This document shows positions 18,473 through 26,391 of a stretch of DNA of 61,622 bases, piece after piece. Within the stretch, counting starts at the first letter, position 1. Every line of letters begins with the position of its first letter. The notes beneath the pieces are model-generated. The model saw nothing but the letters and a program-made list of their open reading frames with translations. It did no database searches and was not told the origin of the DNA. Source of the DNA: Calothrix sp. HK-06 (lineage in GTDB: Bacteria > Cyanobacteriota > Cyanobacteriia > Cyanobacteriales > Nostocaceae); assembly GCF_001904745.1 (NCBI RefSeq), contig NZ_MRCD01000051.1, positions 1 through 61,622 of the forward strand. Reading direction: 5' to 3'. The translations under genes were made by a program, and so were the position numbers.

Positions 18473-20278
18473 ATGTCTCCAACTAATTTTTCTTCCAACC
18501 ATGTTGTCACTAGATGGCTAAGTCGTCTTAAAGTCAGTCAAAAGATAGGTACTGGTTATGGTATCACACTTTTGATTGCAATTGTCGGAACTTCTCTGGG
18601 ATTTATAATTGTAGATAAGCGCTATCAAGCAGTATTGCAACACCAAAAAGATTCTGTTGAAGAATTAGAGATCATTCATAACCTAATGTTTCAAGTTGCC
18701 GAAGTCCAAAAACATCAACTATTGTTTGCATCACTATTAGATAAACCCCAGGATTTATCTGACAATTACCAAAATTTTTTACAACACAAAAAAGAACTTC
18801 AAAAAGCATGGAAAGATTTTGCATTATTAAGCGATAAATTGCGATACAATAATGATTATGATTCAGTGGAGCATATTAAAGATTTAAAAGATATTATTTA
18901 CCAATATGAACAAGTTCCCAAGCTTTATTTAGAAGAAGTTGATAGATTCGTGAATGAGGTAAATCTAAACAACGAAGCGGATACAACAAATTTACAAAAA
19001 ATTAAGATAATTGATTTTATTAAAACTCCAATTGCAATTGCAATCAATGATTTTTCAGATGATTTACAAATATTAAAATCAAAAGTAAGTGCAGGTCACA
19101 CAAAAAATCAAGCTGCTTATAAGACAGTAGAAAATCTACGTCTTTTGATTACTGCTATAATTATGCTACTGTCAGTTGGTTTGGCAATTATTATATCTAT
19201 ATATATTAGCCGCACAATTGCATATCCCCTACAAGTAGTAACTCAAACAGCAGAAACAATTATTCAAAAGTCAGATTTTAGTATTAAAGTACCAATCATT
19301 ACTGAAGATGAAGTAGGTGTTTTAGGTCAAGTTATCAACCAGCTTATTCAGCAAGTCCAAAATTTGCTCACAACTCAAGAATTATACAGTCAAACCTTAG
19401 AGCAAAAAGTTGACGAACGCACCCAAGCACTGTATTCAAAAAATCAAGACTTGAAAAAAACGCTTCAAGAACTTAAACAAACGCAAGCACAATTAATTCA
19501 AAATGAAAAAATGTCTTCTCTGGGACAGCTAGTAGGAGGTATCGCTCATGAAATTAATAACCCCGTTAACTTTATACACGGTAATATAGCTTGTACAAAA
19601 CAATACGTTAAAGATATTTATAATCTATTACAACTGTATCAAACTCAATTTCCTAATCCACCTCAAAATATACAAGATGAGATTTTAGAAATAGATTTAG
19701 ATTTTCTGATCAAAGACCTAGATAAAATCCTTCAGTCAATGCACACAGGCACAACTCGAATTAGGAATATAATCATTTCATCACGAAACTTTTCGCGTTT
19801 AGACGAATCAGATGTAAAAACTGTAGACATCCATGAAGGAATCGAAAGCTCGTTAATAATTCTACAAAGTCGTTTTAAAGCTACAGGTACACGTCCTAAA
19901 ATTGAGACTGTTAGAAATTATTCTTATTTACCAGAAATTGAATGTTACCCAGGACAGCTGAATCAAGTTATTATGAATTTACTCAATAATGCGATTGATT
20001 CTCTAGAAAATCAACAAACGCCGCAAATTAACATCTCCACTAAATTAATCGACGACTCCATTCATATATATATTACAGACAATGGAGTTGGAATGACCGA
20101 AGAAATCAAATCCAAATCTTTCGACCCGTTTTTTACAACCAAACCAGTCGGTCAAGGTACAGGTTTAGGATTGTCTATCAGTTACAAAATCATCGTTGAA
20201 CAACATAACGGTAAATTATATTGCAATTCCACACCTAACAAAGGCACAGAATTTGTCATCGAACTCCCTATAAAATAA
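18473..20278 (+). CDS. Sensor histidine kinase with HAMP domain
   Basis: A 601-residue membrane sensor. A first helix at about 28-50, a mainly helical periplasmic domain to about residue 215 (resembling four-helix-bundle sensors), a second helix at 220-245, a HAMP domain with YPLQVVTQTAETI, a coiled coil ending in QLIQNEKMSSLGQL, and the phospho-acceptor His359 in GGIAHEINNPVNFIHGN. The ATPase domain is complete: N box NLLNNAIDSLEN, G1 DNGVGMTEE, G2 GTGLGLSISYKI. The output partner is not encoded nearby. The DUF1338 gene begins 4 bases after its stop, so they are one transcript. Confidence 0.9.
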   Translation: MSPTNFSSNHVVTRWLSRLKVSQKIGTGYGITLLIAIVGTSLGFIIVDKRYQAVLQHQKDSVEELEIIHNLMFQVAEVQKHQLLFASLLDKPQDLSDNYQNFLQHKKELQKAWKDFALLSDKLRYNNDYDSVEHIKDLKDIIYQYEQVPKLYLEEVDRFVNEVNLNNEADTTNLQKIKIIDFIKTPIAIAINDFSDDLQILKSKVSAGHTKNQAAYKTVENLRLLITAIIMLLSVGLAIIISIYISRTIAYPLQVVTQTAETIIQKSDFSIKVPIITEDEVGVLGQVINQLIQQVQNLLTTQELYSQTLEQKVDERTQALYSKNQDLKKTLQELKQTQAQLIQNEKMSSLGQLVGGIAHEINNPVNFIHGNIACTKQYVKDIYNLLQLYQTQFPNPPQNIQDEILEIDLDFLIKDLDKILQSMHTGTTRIRNIIISSRNFSRLDESDVKTVDIHEGIESSLIILQSRFKATGTRPKIETVRNYSYLPEIECYPGQLNQVIMNLLNNAIDSLENQQTPQINISTKLIDDSIHIYITDNGVGMTEEIKSKSFDPFFTTKPVGQGTGLGLSISYKIIVEQHNGKLYCNSTPNKGTEFVIELPIK

Positions 20279-20282
20279 ACAT

Positions 20283-21152
20283 ATGATACATCCTATAGAT
20301 ATTACACATTTTTGGAACACTCTCTGGCGCCAATATTTCACCAGAGTCAGCTATGCGCGTGTATATCAAGAAATGATAACAAACGCTCAAGGAACAGTTG
20401 CTAACGACCACATTGCATTCCGTTCACTGCGCTTAAATATAGATAAAGTCAATCTAGGTATAAAATTATTTGAGCCAATCCTACGTGCATTTGGTTACGA
20501 AGCAGCAGACGAGTACTTTTTTCCAAACCATCTTTACGCACGTTACTACCGTCACCCTCAACAACAAGAATATGATTTACCAAAGTTGTTTATTAGCGAA
20601 TTAATTGTAGAACAGCTACCACCTGATATAGCTACATTAATATATGACACAGTAAAAGGCGCCAATCTAGAAAATATCAATTTTGAAACGGATAAGTCTG
20701 TTGACCCAACACAAATATTTACTCGTCCTTGGCAACCTCCATCTCGTTCGGTTGTAGAAAAAGTTAACGAAGTTAGTCAATATGGTGCATGGGTACTTCT
20801 GCACGGGTACGGAGTCAACCACTTCACAGGATATGTGAACCGTCAAAACACTCCCCAATATCCAGATATAGAGTCTACTGCAAACGCTTTAGCTTCTTTA
20901 GGTGTTCCAATGAAAGTGGAAATAGAAGGTTCTGTAAATGTAGGTTTGCGGCAAACAGCAACCCAAGCAGTTACAGAATTAGTTACTGTAGTAGATGAAA
21001 CCAAGCAAGAGATTTTAATTCCTTGGACTTACGCTTACTACGAAATCGCCGAGCGTTATATGGTAAAGGTAGACGGTAAACGAATACTGTTCGATGGGTT
21101 TCTTGGTAACAATGCCAAACAGCTATTTGAAATGACCAAATTTTATAATTAA
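20283..21152 (+). CDS. DUF1338 protein, 2-oxoadipate dioxygenase/decarboxylase-like
   Basis: A 289-residue protein of the DUF1338 (HglS/YdcJ-type) family. Members of known activity convert 2-oxoadipate to 2-hydroxyglutarate with oxygen and a metal in lysine breakdown. Candidate metal ligands are His43 (NDHIAFRSLR), His180 (GVNHFTGYVNR) and Glu254 (YAYYEIAERY); Arg47 or Arg50 may bind the keto acid. These assignments are by position and pattern. It starts 4 bases after the kinase stop. An aminotransferase and aldehyde dehydrogenase nearby would fit conversion of lysine via aminoadipate to 2-oxoadipate. Confidence 0.75.
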   Translation: MIHPIDITHFWNTLWRQYFTRVSYARVYQEMITNAQGTVANDHIAFRSLRLNIDKVNLGIKLFEPILRAFGYEAADEYFFPNHLYARYYRHPQQQEYDLPKLFISELIVEQLPPDIATLIYDTVKGANLENINFETDKSVDPTQIFTRPWQPPSRSVVEKVNEVSQYGAWVLLHGYGVNHFTGYVNRQNTPQYPDIESTANALASLGVPMKVEIEGSVNVGLRQTATQAVTELVTVVDETKQEILIPWTYAYYEIAERYMVKVDGKRILFDGFLGNNAKQLFEMTKFYN

Positions 21153-21243
21153 TACTACTAGCCTATCGACTAAGGGGAGATGGCGCCAAAAAACGTTAAT
21201 ATTAGGATGGAGCTTATTTTGCCAAAACGAGGATGCTATTAAC

Positions 21244-22032
21244 GTGTTATCTACACTCCTAGCCGACTTTCGCATTATATTCGAGCGTGACCCTGCTGCG
21301 CGCAACTGGTTAGAAGTAATGTTTTGTTACCCCGGTTTGCAAGCACTGCTCTTTCATCGACTTGCACATCGATTATACCGCCTAAATATTCCCTTTATCC
21401 CGCGCTTTATGTCGCATATTGCCCGCTTTTTAACGGGTATTGAGATACATCCCGGCGCCACTATTGGGCAAAGTGTATTTATCGACCACGGTATGGGTGT
21501 AGTAATAGGTGAGACAGCAATAATCGGTGATTATGCGCTGATTTATCAAGGTGTTACGCTTGGTGGTACTGGTAAGCAATGCGGTAAACGTCACCCAACT
21601 ATTGGTGAAAACGTTGTTGTTGGTACTGGCGCCAAAGTTTTGGGTAATATCGAAATTGGTAACAACGTTCGTATCGGTGCTGGTTCTGTTGTACTACGTG
21701 ATGTTCCATCAGATTGTACCGTAGTCGGAATTCCAGGACGTATAGTATATCGCTCTGGTGTGCGCGTAAATCCACTAGAACATGCTAGCCTACCCGATGC
21801 TGAAGCCCAGGTAATTCGAGCATTAGTAGACAGATTAGAACAACTCGAACAACAAGTAACAGAGTTGAAAAAAGCACAAAACAAAGACTTGGTGCCAGAC
21901 AATGTGCCCGCATTTGCATACGCAGGTAGAAATAATCATCAAACATTTGATGACTCAGAAACTAGTATGGGTGAATCCTGTCGTCTCAACAATAAAATAA
22001 TCGAACAATTTCTCGACGGTTCAGGTATCTAA
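21244..22032 (+). CDS. cysE: Serine O-acetyltransferase
   Basis: A 262-residue cytoplasmic enzyme acetylating L-serine for cysteine synthesis. Seen: an N-terminal ..DPAARNWLEVMFCYPGLQALLFHRLAHRL helix pair, then hexapeptide repeats forming a left-handed beta-helix (IGQSVFIDHGMGVVIGETA, GGTGKQCGKRHP, NVRIGAGSVVL). The core matches short (EpsC/CysE) proteins. A C-terminal extension after residue 190 contains a short coiled coil (LVDRLEQLEQQVTELKKA) and a low-complexity tail. GTG 21244 is the likely start. It may be read on from the DUF1338 gene 91 bases upstream. Confidence 0.9.
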   Translation: MLSTLLADFRIIFERDPAARNWLEVMFCYPGLQALLFHRLAHRLYRLNIPFIPRFMSHIARFLTGIEIHPGATIGQSVFIDHGMGVVIGETAIIGDYALIYQGVTLGGTGKQCGKRHPTIGENVVVGTGAKVLGNIEIGNNVRIGAGSVVLRDVPSDCTVVGIPGRIVYRSGVRVNPLEHASLPDAEAQVIRALVDRLEQLEQQVTELKKAQNKDLVPDNVPAFAYAGRNNHQTFDDSETSMGESCRLNNKIIEQFLDGSGI

Positions 22033-22036
22033 ATTA

Positions 22037-22111
22037 GCAACGGATGATGAACGGATGTAACGGATAGTCAATTTTAGATAACTTATCCGTTACATCCGTT
22101 GCATCCGTTGC
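22037..22111. repeat. AACGGATGTAACGGAT long hairpin, copy 1
   Basis: GCAACGGATG..GAACGGATGTAACGGATA, an 18-base spacer, then ATCCGTTACATCCGTTGCATCCGTTGC. A stem of about 28 bp with an internal repeat of ACGGAT, 5 bases after cysE. Relatives at 40253 and 54791. Confidence 0.8.
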
Positions 22112-22194
22112 TACTACTTGCATATTTAACGATTTAAGATTAATATCATTTATACAATTCATTAGCATTCCACAAAATTGGTGGAAAGGAGGCG

Positions 22195-24123
22195 ATGAAT
22201 GAATACAAACGCTTCTTCAATCACATTCCCGGTAATCTAGAACAAAGTGCTTACCAAATCTTTGAACCAGACAGCAAAGCAGAAATTCTGCACTGGTTTA
22301 GTAGAGAAGACATTTCTAGCACAGAAAAAGACGAATTTATCAAAGCGCTGATAAACTTTGATGACGGTTGTGGAAACTTCTATCGACACCGTGCGTATTT
22401 TCTAGCTGCCGAAGCTTTAAGTTATTTTCCAGAGTCATACCTTGGTGATGTAATTGTAAATCAATTACTTAACTGGAGCTATCTCTACTTTGGCTGGCAA
22501 ATAATACCCAAACCATTGCAAGCAGCAGCAAGAGAAGCATTACAAGTCACCGATAAACAGCGAGTTATTGCAGCATTTACTAACTTACTGCATACAACAA
22601 TTAGTAGAGTAACACTACGGCAAGCTGCTGTAGAGTTAGGAAAACTTGACGCAGGCAATAAAACCGCTATTGCTGCATTAATTCTGTTGCTTGATGTTAG
22701 TAAAGACGAACATACGCAGCAAAGAATAATTGACAGCTTGGCAAATATCGGTCATAGTAACGAAAATGCAGTCAAAGCTTTAATAAGTTTTCTAACGACA
22801 CCATCGAATGTATATCTTTGTGGAGATGCTATCACAGCTTTAGGCGCCATTAGTAAAGGTAATCAGCAAGCAATTATATATCTAGTTGATCGATTGCATA
22901 ATAATGCTTGTCAAAACGATGATGATTACTTTAAAACGGCAATGAATTTGTGGGAAATAGACGCAGGTAATTTAGTCGCAGAAGATGCTTTTGTGAAAGT
23001 TTTAACAGCTACTAATGATGGATATCTAATTAGTGAAATTACTGATTACCTGTTGAAAATTAACTTTGATTCTCAGACTGTTATAGCGACATTATCTCAG
23101 AAGTTAAAGCATGAATCAGAACACACTCGTCTAAATTGTGCATTTTATCTAGCAACACTAGATGTTAATAATCAAGCAGCAAAACAAACCCTGATTGACA
23201 TTATCAGCAAAACTGAAGATTCATGTCTTGCAAATCGAGCTTTGAGATATCTACTGCAATATTATCCAAGCTACGAAGAAACCATTTCTATTTTTAGTAC
23301 AACACACATTAACGAGAATAGATACTTTTTCCATACTATTGCTCAAAATATCGAAGGTAAGGGTTTCACAAATCTAACAAATATTGATTTTTTGATTTTT
23401 ATTATGCAGGAAAGTCTCAGTAAAAATGACTGCCAGTATGCCATTAACTTACTCATGTGTCTTGATTTAGCAGATGATATATTAGGACGTGATAAAGTAA
23501 TTACTGCTTTAAATACATTCTTACAAAAAAATCGCGGTGATGTGATTTGCCTTTTTGCTGCTAACACTCTTTTAAGTATAGACTCAGGTAATCAAACAGC
23601 AATTAATATTCTGATTGAAATATTAGAAGTAAATCGTTGTGAATGGGTTTGCGAAGAAGCTACAACTATGTTATTAAGAGGTGGTTACTACCATCAAAAA
23701 GTTGTGGAGAATTTAATTAATTCAGTTGCATCACAAAAATCATTTTTCTCAAATGATATGTGGAAAGCTTCAAGATACTTAGAATTAATCAAAGACAATG
23801 AAAATTACAAAAATGTGCTTGATTCAATAATTACACAATACTTGAAGCTATTTCAAAACTTTTTGGCGCCAGAATGTGAAGCAAACAATATAAATCCTTG
23901 TGAGGGTTTCTCATATAGTTATCATCTTGTGGAATCATCAGAAAAATTACTACATACCTTACAACCCCAATACTTACCACAGGTTGTTACTTGCTTGAAA
24001 GGTTATCTAAATAATTCTAGCTATAACAGTAGCTCTTATCGCTATGAAGCTGTTTATAACCTGATTTGGTATTGTGCCCAAAATCTAACTTACGCTGATT
24101 TTTGTAATGCTTTGAAAAATTAA
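22195..24123 (+). CDS. HEAT/Armadillo-like repeat protein
   Basis: A 642-residue all-helical protein. From residue 115 it is built of HEAT-type repeats of about 33 residues, e.g. TLRQAAVELGKLDAGNKTAIAALI, RIIDSLANIGHSNENAVKALI and DAITALGAISKGNQQAIIYLV, with the recurring 'D(A/S)GN..A' turn. Such proteins are adaptors or scaffolds; no catalytic site is seen. AAAGGAGG ends 2 bases before ATG 22195, unusually close, so initiation may be weak; an out-of-frame ATG lies at 22199. No operon partner. Confidence 0.7.
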   Translation: MNEYKRFFNHIPGNLEQSAYQIFEPDSKAEILHWFSREDISSTEKDEFIKALINFDDGCGNFYRHRAYFLAAEALSYFPESYLGDVIVNQLLNWSYLYFGWQIIPKPLQAAAREALQVTDKQRVIAAFTNLLHTTISRVTLRQAAVELGKLDAGNKTAIAALILLLDVSKDEHTQQRIIDSLANIGHSNENAVKALISFLTTPSNVYLCGDAITALGAISKGNQQAIIYLVDRLHNNACQNDDDYFKTAMNLWEIDAGNLVAEDAFVKVLTATNDGYLISEITDYLLKINFDSQTVIATLSQKLKHESEHTRLNCAFYLATLDVNNQAAKQTLIDIISKTEDSCLANRALRYLLQYYPSYEETISIFSTTHINENRYFFHTIAQNIEGKGFTNLTNIDFLIFIMQESLSKNDCQYAINLLMCLDLADDILGRDKVITALNTFLQKNRGDVICLFAANTLLSIDSGNQTAINILIEILEVNRCEWVCEEATTMLLRGGYYHQKVVENLINSVASQKSFFSNDMWKASRYLELIKDNENYKNVLDSIITQYLKLFQNFLAPECEANNINPCEGFSYSYHLVESSEKLLHTLQPQYLPQVVTCLKGYLNNSSYNSSSYRYEAVYNLIWYCAQNLTYADFCNALKN

Positions 24124-24157
24124 ATCAGAATAAAATTATTGTATAAGATTTTTGTGG

Positions 24158-24178
24158 AACGGGCATAGAAAGCCCGTT
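24158..24178. repeat. Hairpin AACGGGC/GCCCGTT after TTGTGG
   Basis: A 7-bp stem with a 7-base loop, preceded by TTTGTGG. It is nearly identical to 58945-58964 (AACGGGCA/TTGCCCGTT) and 52691-52709. Confidence 0.65.
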
Positions 24179-24199
24179 GATATCATTATATTTTTACGT

Positions 24200-24675
24200 A
24201 TTGCTTGCTGTAGTCTCTTTATCTTTCTGCCCAAGTAAAACGCGCGAAGCTAATATAACTTCTGGTAATGCTAGCGCTAACGATGCAAATGAACAGACAC
24301 TAGCAACTTGGCAGTATTAGCAAAAAGCTTTATTTTCTTGCCATTCTTCGCGCGCTAGTTGTAGGTTGGTCGCGCAGTCAAATAAAATCTTTACACCCAT
24401 TGCTATTGGTATTAATGGGTTACGACACACACGTTCTAAACCACCCATAGAAGCTAACCACGCAGTTAAAGCGTAAGTTGCTATCATCAAAAGTCCATCG
24501 GGTGCATTGAATCGTTTATAAGCATAGTTAGAAGCATTCAACTTTATCCGCATTAAAAATTGGAACTGGTGGGTCGGGTAGATGACTAATTATTCCTGTT
24601 TGGTAGAGAGTAACAAGTTGCCCCATTGAACCACCTAGCATCGACAAACCAATAATCGCGCGGCGCCGACTCATG
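24200..24675 (-). pseudogene. Decayed tandem copy of the VKOR-like gene
   Basis: Read from ATG 24675 this copy matches the intact gene at 24765-25295 almost base for base over about 475 bases (MSRRRAIIGLSMLGGSMGQLVT, then NADKV). One extra base near 24541 shifts the frame into a TAA. Farther on, the codon for Glu in the FCEYC motif is TAA, so the active-site CxxC itself is broken (C-stop-Y-C). The reading frame afterwards still encodes QVASVCSFASLALALPEV. The copy is non-functional but recent. The homology ends just upstream of MSRRR. Confidence 0.85.
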
Positions 24676-24705
24676 TTAGGATTTAAAATCAAATCATTAT
24701 CAATG

Positions 24706-24769
24706 GTACGTTACGCTACACAATTTTTTGTGTTGAGTGTAGTTTTTGCATAGCGTAACACACCCTACG
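24706..24769. repeat. Inverted repeat GTTACGCTA/TAGCGTAAC in the duplication gap
   Basis: GGTACGTTACGCTACAC, a spacer containing a second small stem, then CATAGCGTAACACACCCTACG. It lies between the decayed and the intact VKOR-like genes. A shorter relative with ACGCACCCTACA lies at 31483-31519. Confidence 0.65.
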
Positions 24770-25295
24770 TATTACTTGCTGTGGTTTCTTTATCTCTCTT
24801 TCCAAGTAAGACGCGCGTAGCTAATAGAACTTCTGGTAGTGCAAGCGCTAGTGATGCGAATGAACACACTGAGGCAACTTGGCAGTATTCGCAAAAAGCT
24901 TTATTTTCTTGCCATTCTTCGCGCGCTAGTTGTACATTAGTGGCGCAGTCAAATAAAATTTTTACACCCATTGCTATTGGTATTAGCGGGTTACGACGCG
25001 CACGTTCTAAACCACCCATAGAAGCTAACCACGCAGTTAAAGCGTATGTTGCTATCATCAAAGGCCCATCAGGAGCATTGAAACGTTTATAAGCATAGTT
25101 AGAAGCGTCTACTTTATCTGCGTTAAAAATCGGAACTGGTGGGTCAGGTAAATGACTAATTATTCCTGTTTGGTACATGGTAACAAGTTGCCCCATTGAA
25201 CCACCTAGCATTGATAATCCAATAATTGCACGGCGCCTGCTCATGTTGGGGTTTTTACCTTGCCGCAGTTCCTGACTCAGTTGTATGGGTTCCAT
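24765..25295 (-). CDS. Vitamin K epoxide reductase-like membrane protein
   Basis: A 176-residue membrane protein with about three or four hydrophobic segments. The hallmark is FCEYCQVASVCSF, the VKOR CxxC motif at the start of a helix, preceded by a helix containing FDCATNVQLAREEW. An RR-rich N-terminus (MSRRRAIIGLSMLGGSMG) leads into the first segment. VKOR homologues reoxidise disulfide-forming enzymes using quinones. This one is much shorter than VKOR-thioredoxin fusions and has no attached thioredoxin. Start at 25295 or MSRRR at 25244; the homology with the decayed copy favours 25244. A frame-disrupted duplicate lies immediately downstream. Confidence 0.7.
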   Translation of the reverse strand: MEPIQLSQELRQGKNPNMSRRRAIIGLSMLGGSMGQLVTMYQTGIISHLPDPPVPIFNADKVDASNYAYKRFNAPDGPLMIATYALTAWLASMGGLERARRNPLIPIAMGVKILFDCATNVQLAREEWQENKAFCEYCQVASVCSFASLALALPEVLLATRVLLGKRDKETTASNT

Positions 25296-25540
25296 AGATT
25301 AATTATGATTGAATTTATACATTGAATGTTGCCTCATCTATGTATCTAGCACTTAGTAGAGACGCGATAAATCGTGTCTCTACACTCAGCACTTTTAACT
25401 AAATAGATAACAATCAGTTTTAGAAATTAAATATGATGCGTACCACTGACAAAAGAGATAGTTCGTAAGTAATAGAGAAATATTTATTACAGCCTAATCC
25501 AAGCAGATAATATATATATATATATGCACAGAGAGGTAAA
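25296..25540. other. Non-coding gap with GTAGAGACG palindrome, copy 2
   Basis: The palindrome occupies 25356-25383 (GTAGAGACGCGAT-AA-ATCGTGTCTCTAC). A TATATA run of about 14 bases lies at 25510-25524, just before the Uma2 relic. No gene is seen. Confidence 0.5.
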
Positions 25541-25606
25541 ATTGTACAAACCCCTGCCCAATCTTTGACGTTAGAACAGTTTCTAAAACTTCCAGAGACT
25601 GAACCC
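25541..25606 (+). pseudogene. N-terminal relic of an Uma2-family endonuclease gene
   Basis: GAGAGGTAAA precedes ATT GTA CAA, and the frame reads VQTPAQSLTLEQFLKLPETEP, the typical start of cyanobacterial Uma2 (DUF820, restriction-endonuclease-like) proteins (MVQTP..SLTLEEFLKLPETKP). The ATG has become ATT, and the remaining 160 or so residues are absent: the frame runs into unrelated sequence and a stop. A relic of 22 codons only. Confidence 0.65.
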
Positions 25607-25685
25607 ATTTTACGATTTGTAAAGTTAAGATGCCGAGATTTTAAGTTTTAAGTGTTATTTTTGCGTGTTTACAAAAAGGTGCCTT

Positions 25686-26276
25686 CTATGGATTAATCTC
25701 TAAAAAAGTCCAATTTCCGAGTTCGTCACGTGTATATAAGTAACGATTTTGGGGTTCTCCCCGCAACTGCAAATGGTCAACTTTTACTGGGTCAAGCAAC
25801 AATAAACAAAACTCTGGTAAAGGTGTGGATGCATCGGGTTGTGGTGGTGTAAATGCTTCCGGGTTTGCTCGTTCTTTACCAGGATGTGCCCAGGCAAATT
25901 GGATGCGAGCATTATCTGATAATTCTTGCCAAGTTGAAGTGCGTGCATTTAATAGTTCTGTGTCCGAAGTAGAGGCGCCTACCAACGTTAGTTTACCTAA
26001 CAGCCGAAACTGTTCACGTGTTTCTGTAAAGTACCAGCAAGCTTCTGCAAACGGTTGGTGCTGTATTTGCTCTATTTTTTGACTACGGCTATCTGTAATT
26101 ATTTTCAATTGATTTGTATTATTCCAAAAACCGCGAAACACCACCGTGCGATTTGCTGGATAACCGTCCGTTTGGACAGTTGCTAGTTGAAAGTAACGGG
26201 AGTACGGTTGTTTGCGATTACGATGTAGTACACCAGTAAGAATTTGGCGCCAGTCGGGTAGTGTTGTAATGATCAT
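25686..26276 (-). CDS. FMN-dependent pyridoxamine-phosphate-oxidase-type protein (Alr4036 group)
   Basis: A 196-residue flavoprotein-type beta-barrel. PYSRYFQLATVQTDGYPANRTVVFRGF covers the first strand pair and FMN contact, followed by RSQKIEQI, EACWYFTETREQFRLLGKL, and DPVKVDHLQL near the end. Length and the W...SD..RIQFAWAHPGKER region match the cyanobacterial PPOX 'Npun_F5749' type. The reaction is unknown. It diverges from nrdJ, which starts 116 bases away; promoters of both must lie in this gap. Confidence 0.75.
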   Translation of the reverse strand: MIITTLPDWRQILTGVLHRNRKQPYSRYFQLATVQTDGYPANRTVVFRGFWNNTNQLKIITDSRSQKIEQIQHQPFAEACWYFTETREQFRLLGKLTLVGASTSDTELLNARTSTWQELSDNARIQFAWAHPGKERANPEAFTPPQPDASTPLPEFCLLLLDPVKVDHLQLRGEPQNRYLYTRDELGNWTFLEINP

Positions 26277-26391
26277 AAAAAATATTTATCATGCAGCGGA
26301 ACGAGTATACACAAGGTAGAGCGTAATTTCCCATATTTGGCAATCCTTTTTTCGCGCCGCTAGTTAACGTATAGTCTTAATCTGTCAAGAA

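Noticed and set aside
25510-25524. TATATA run as a regulatory site
   Set aside because: Simple dinucleotide repeat with no other signal.
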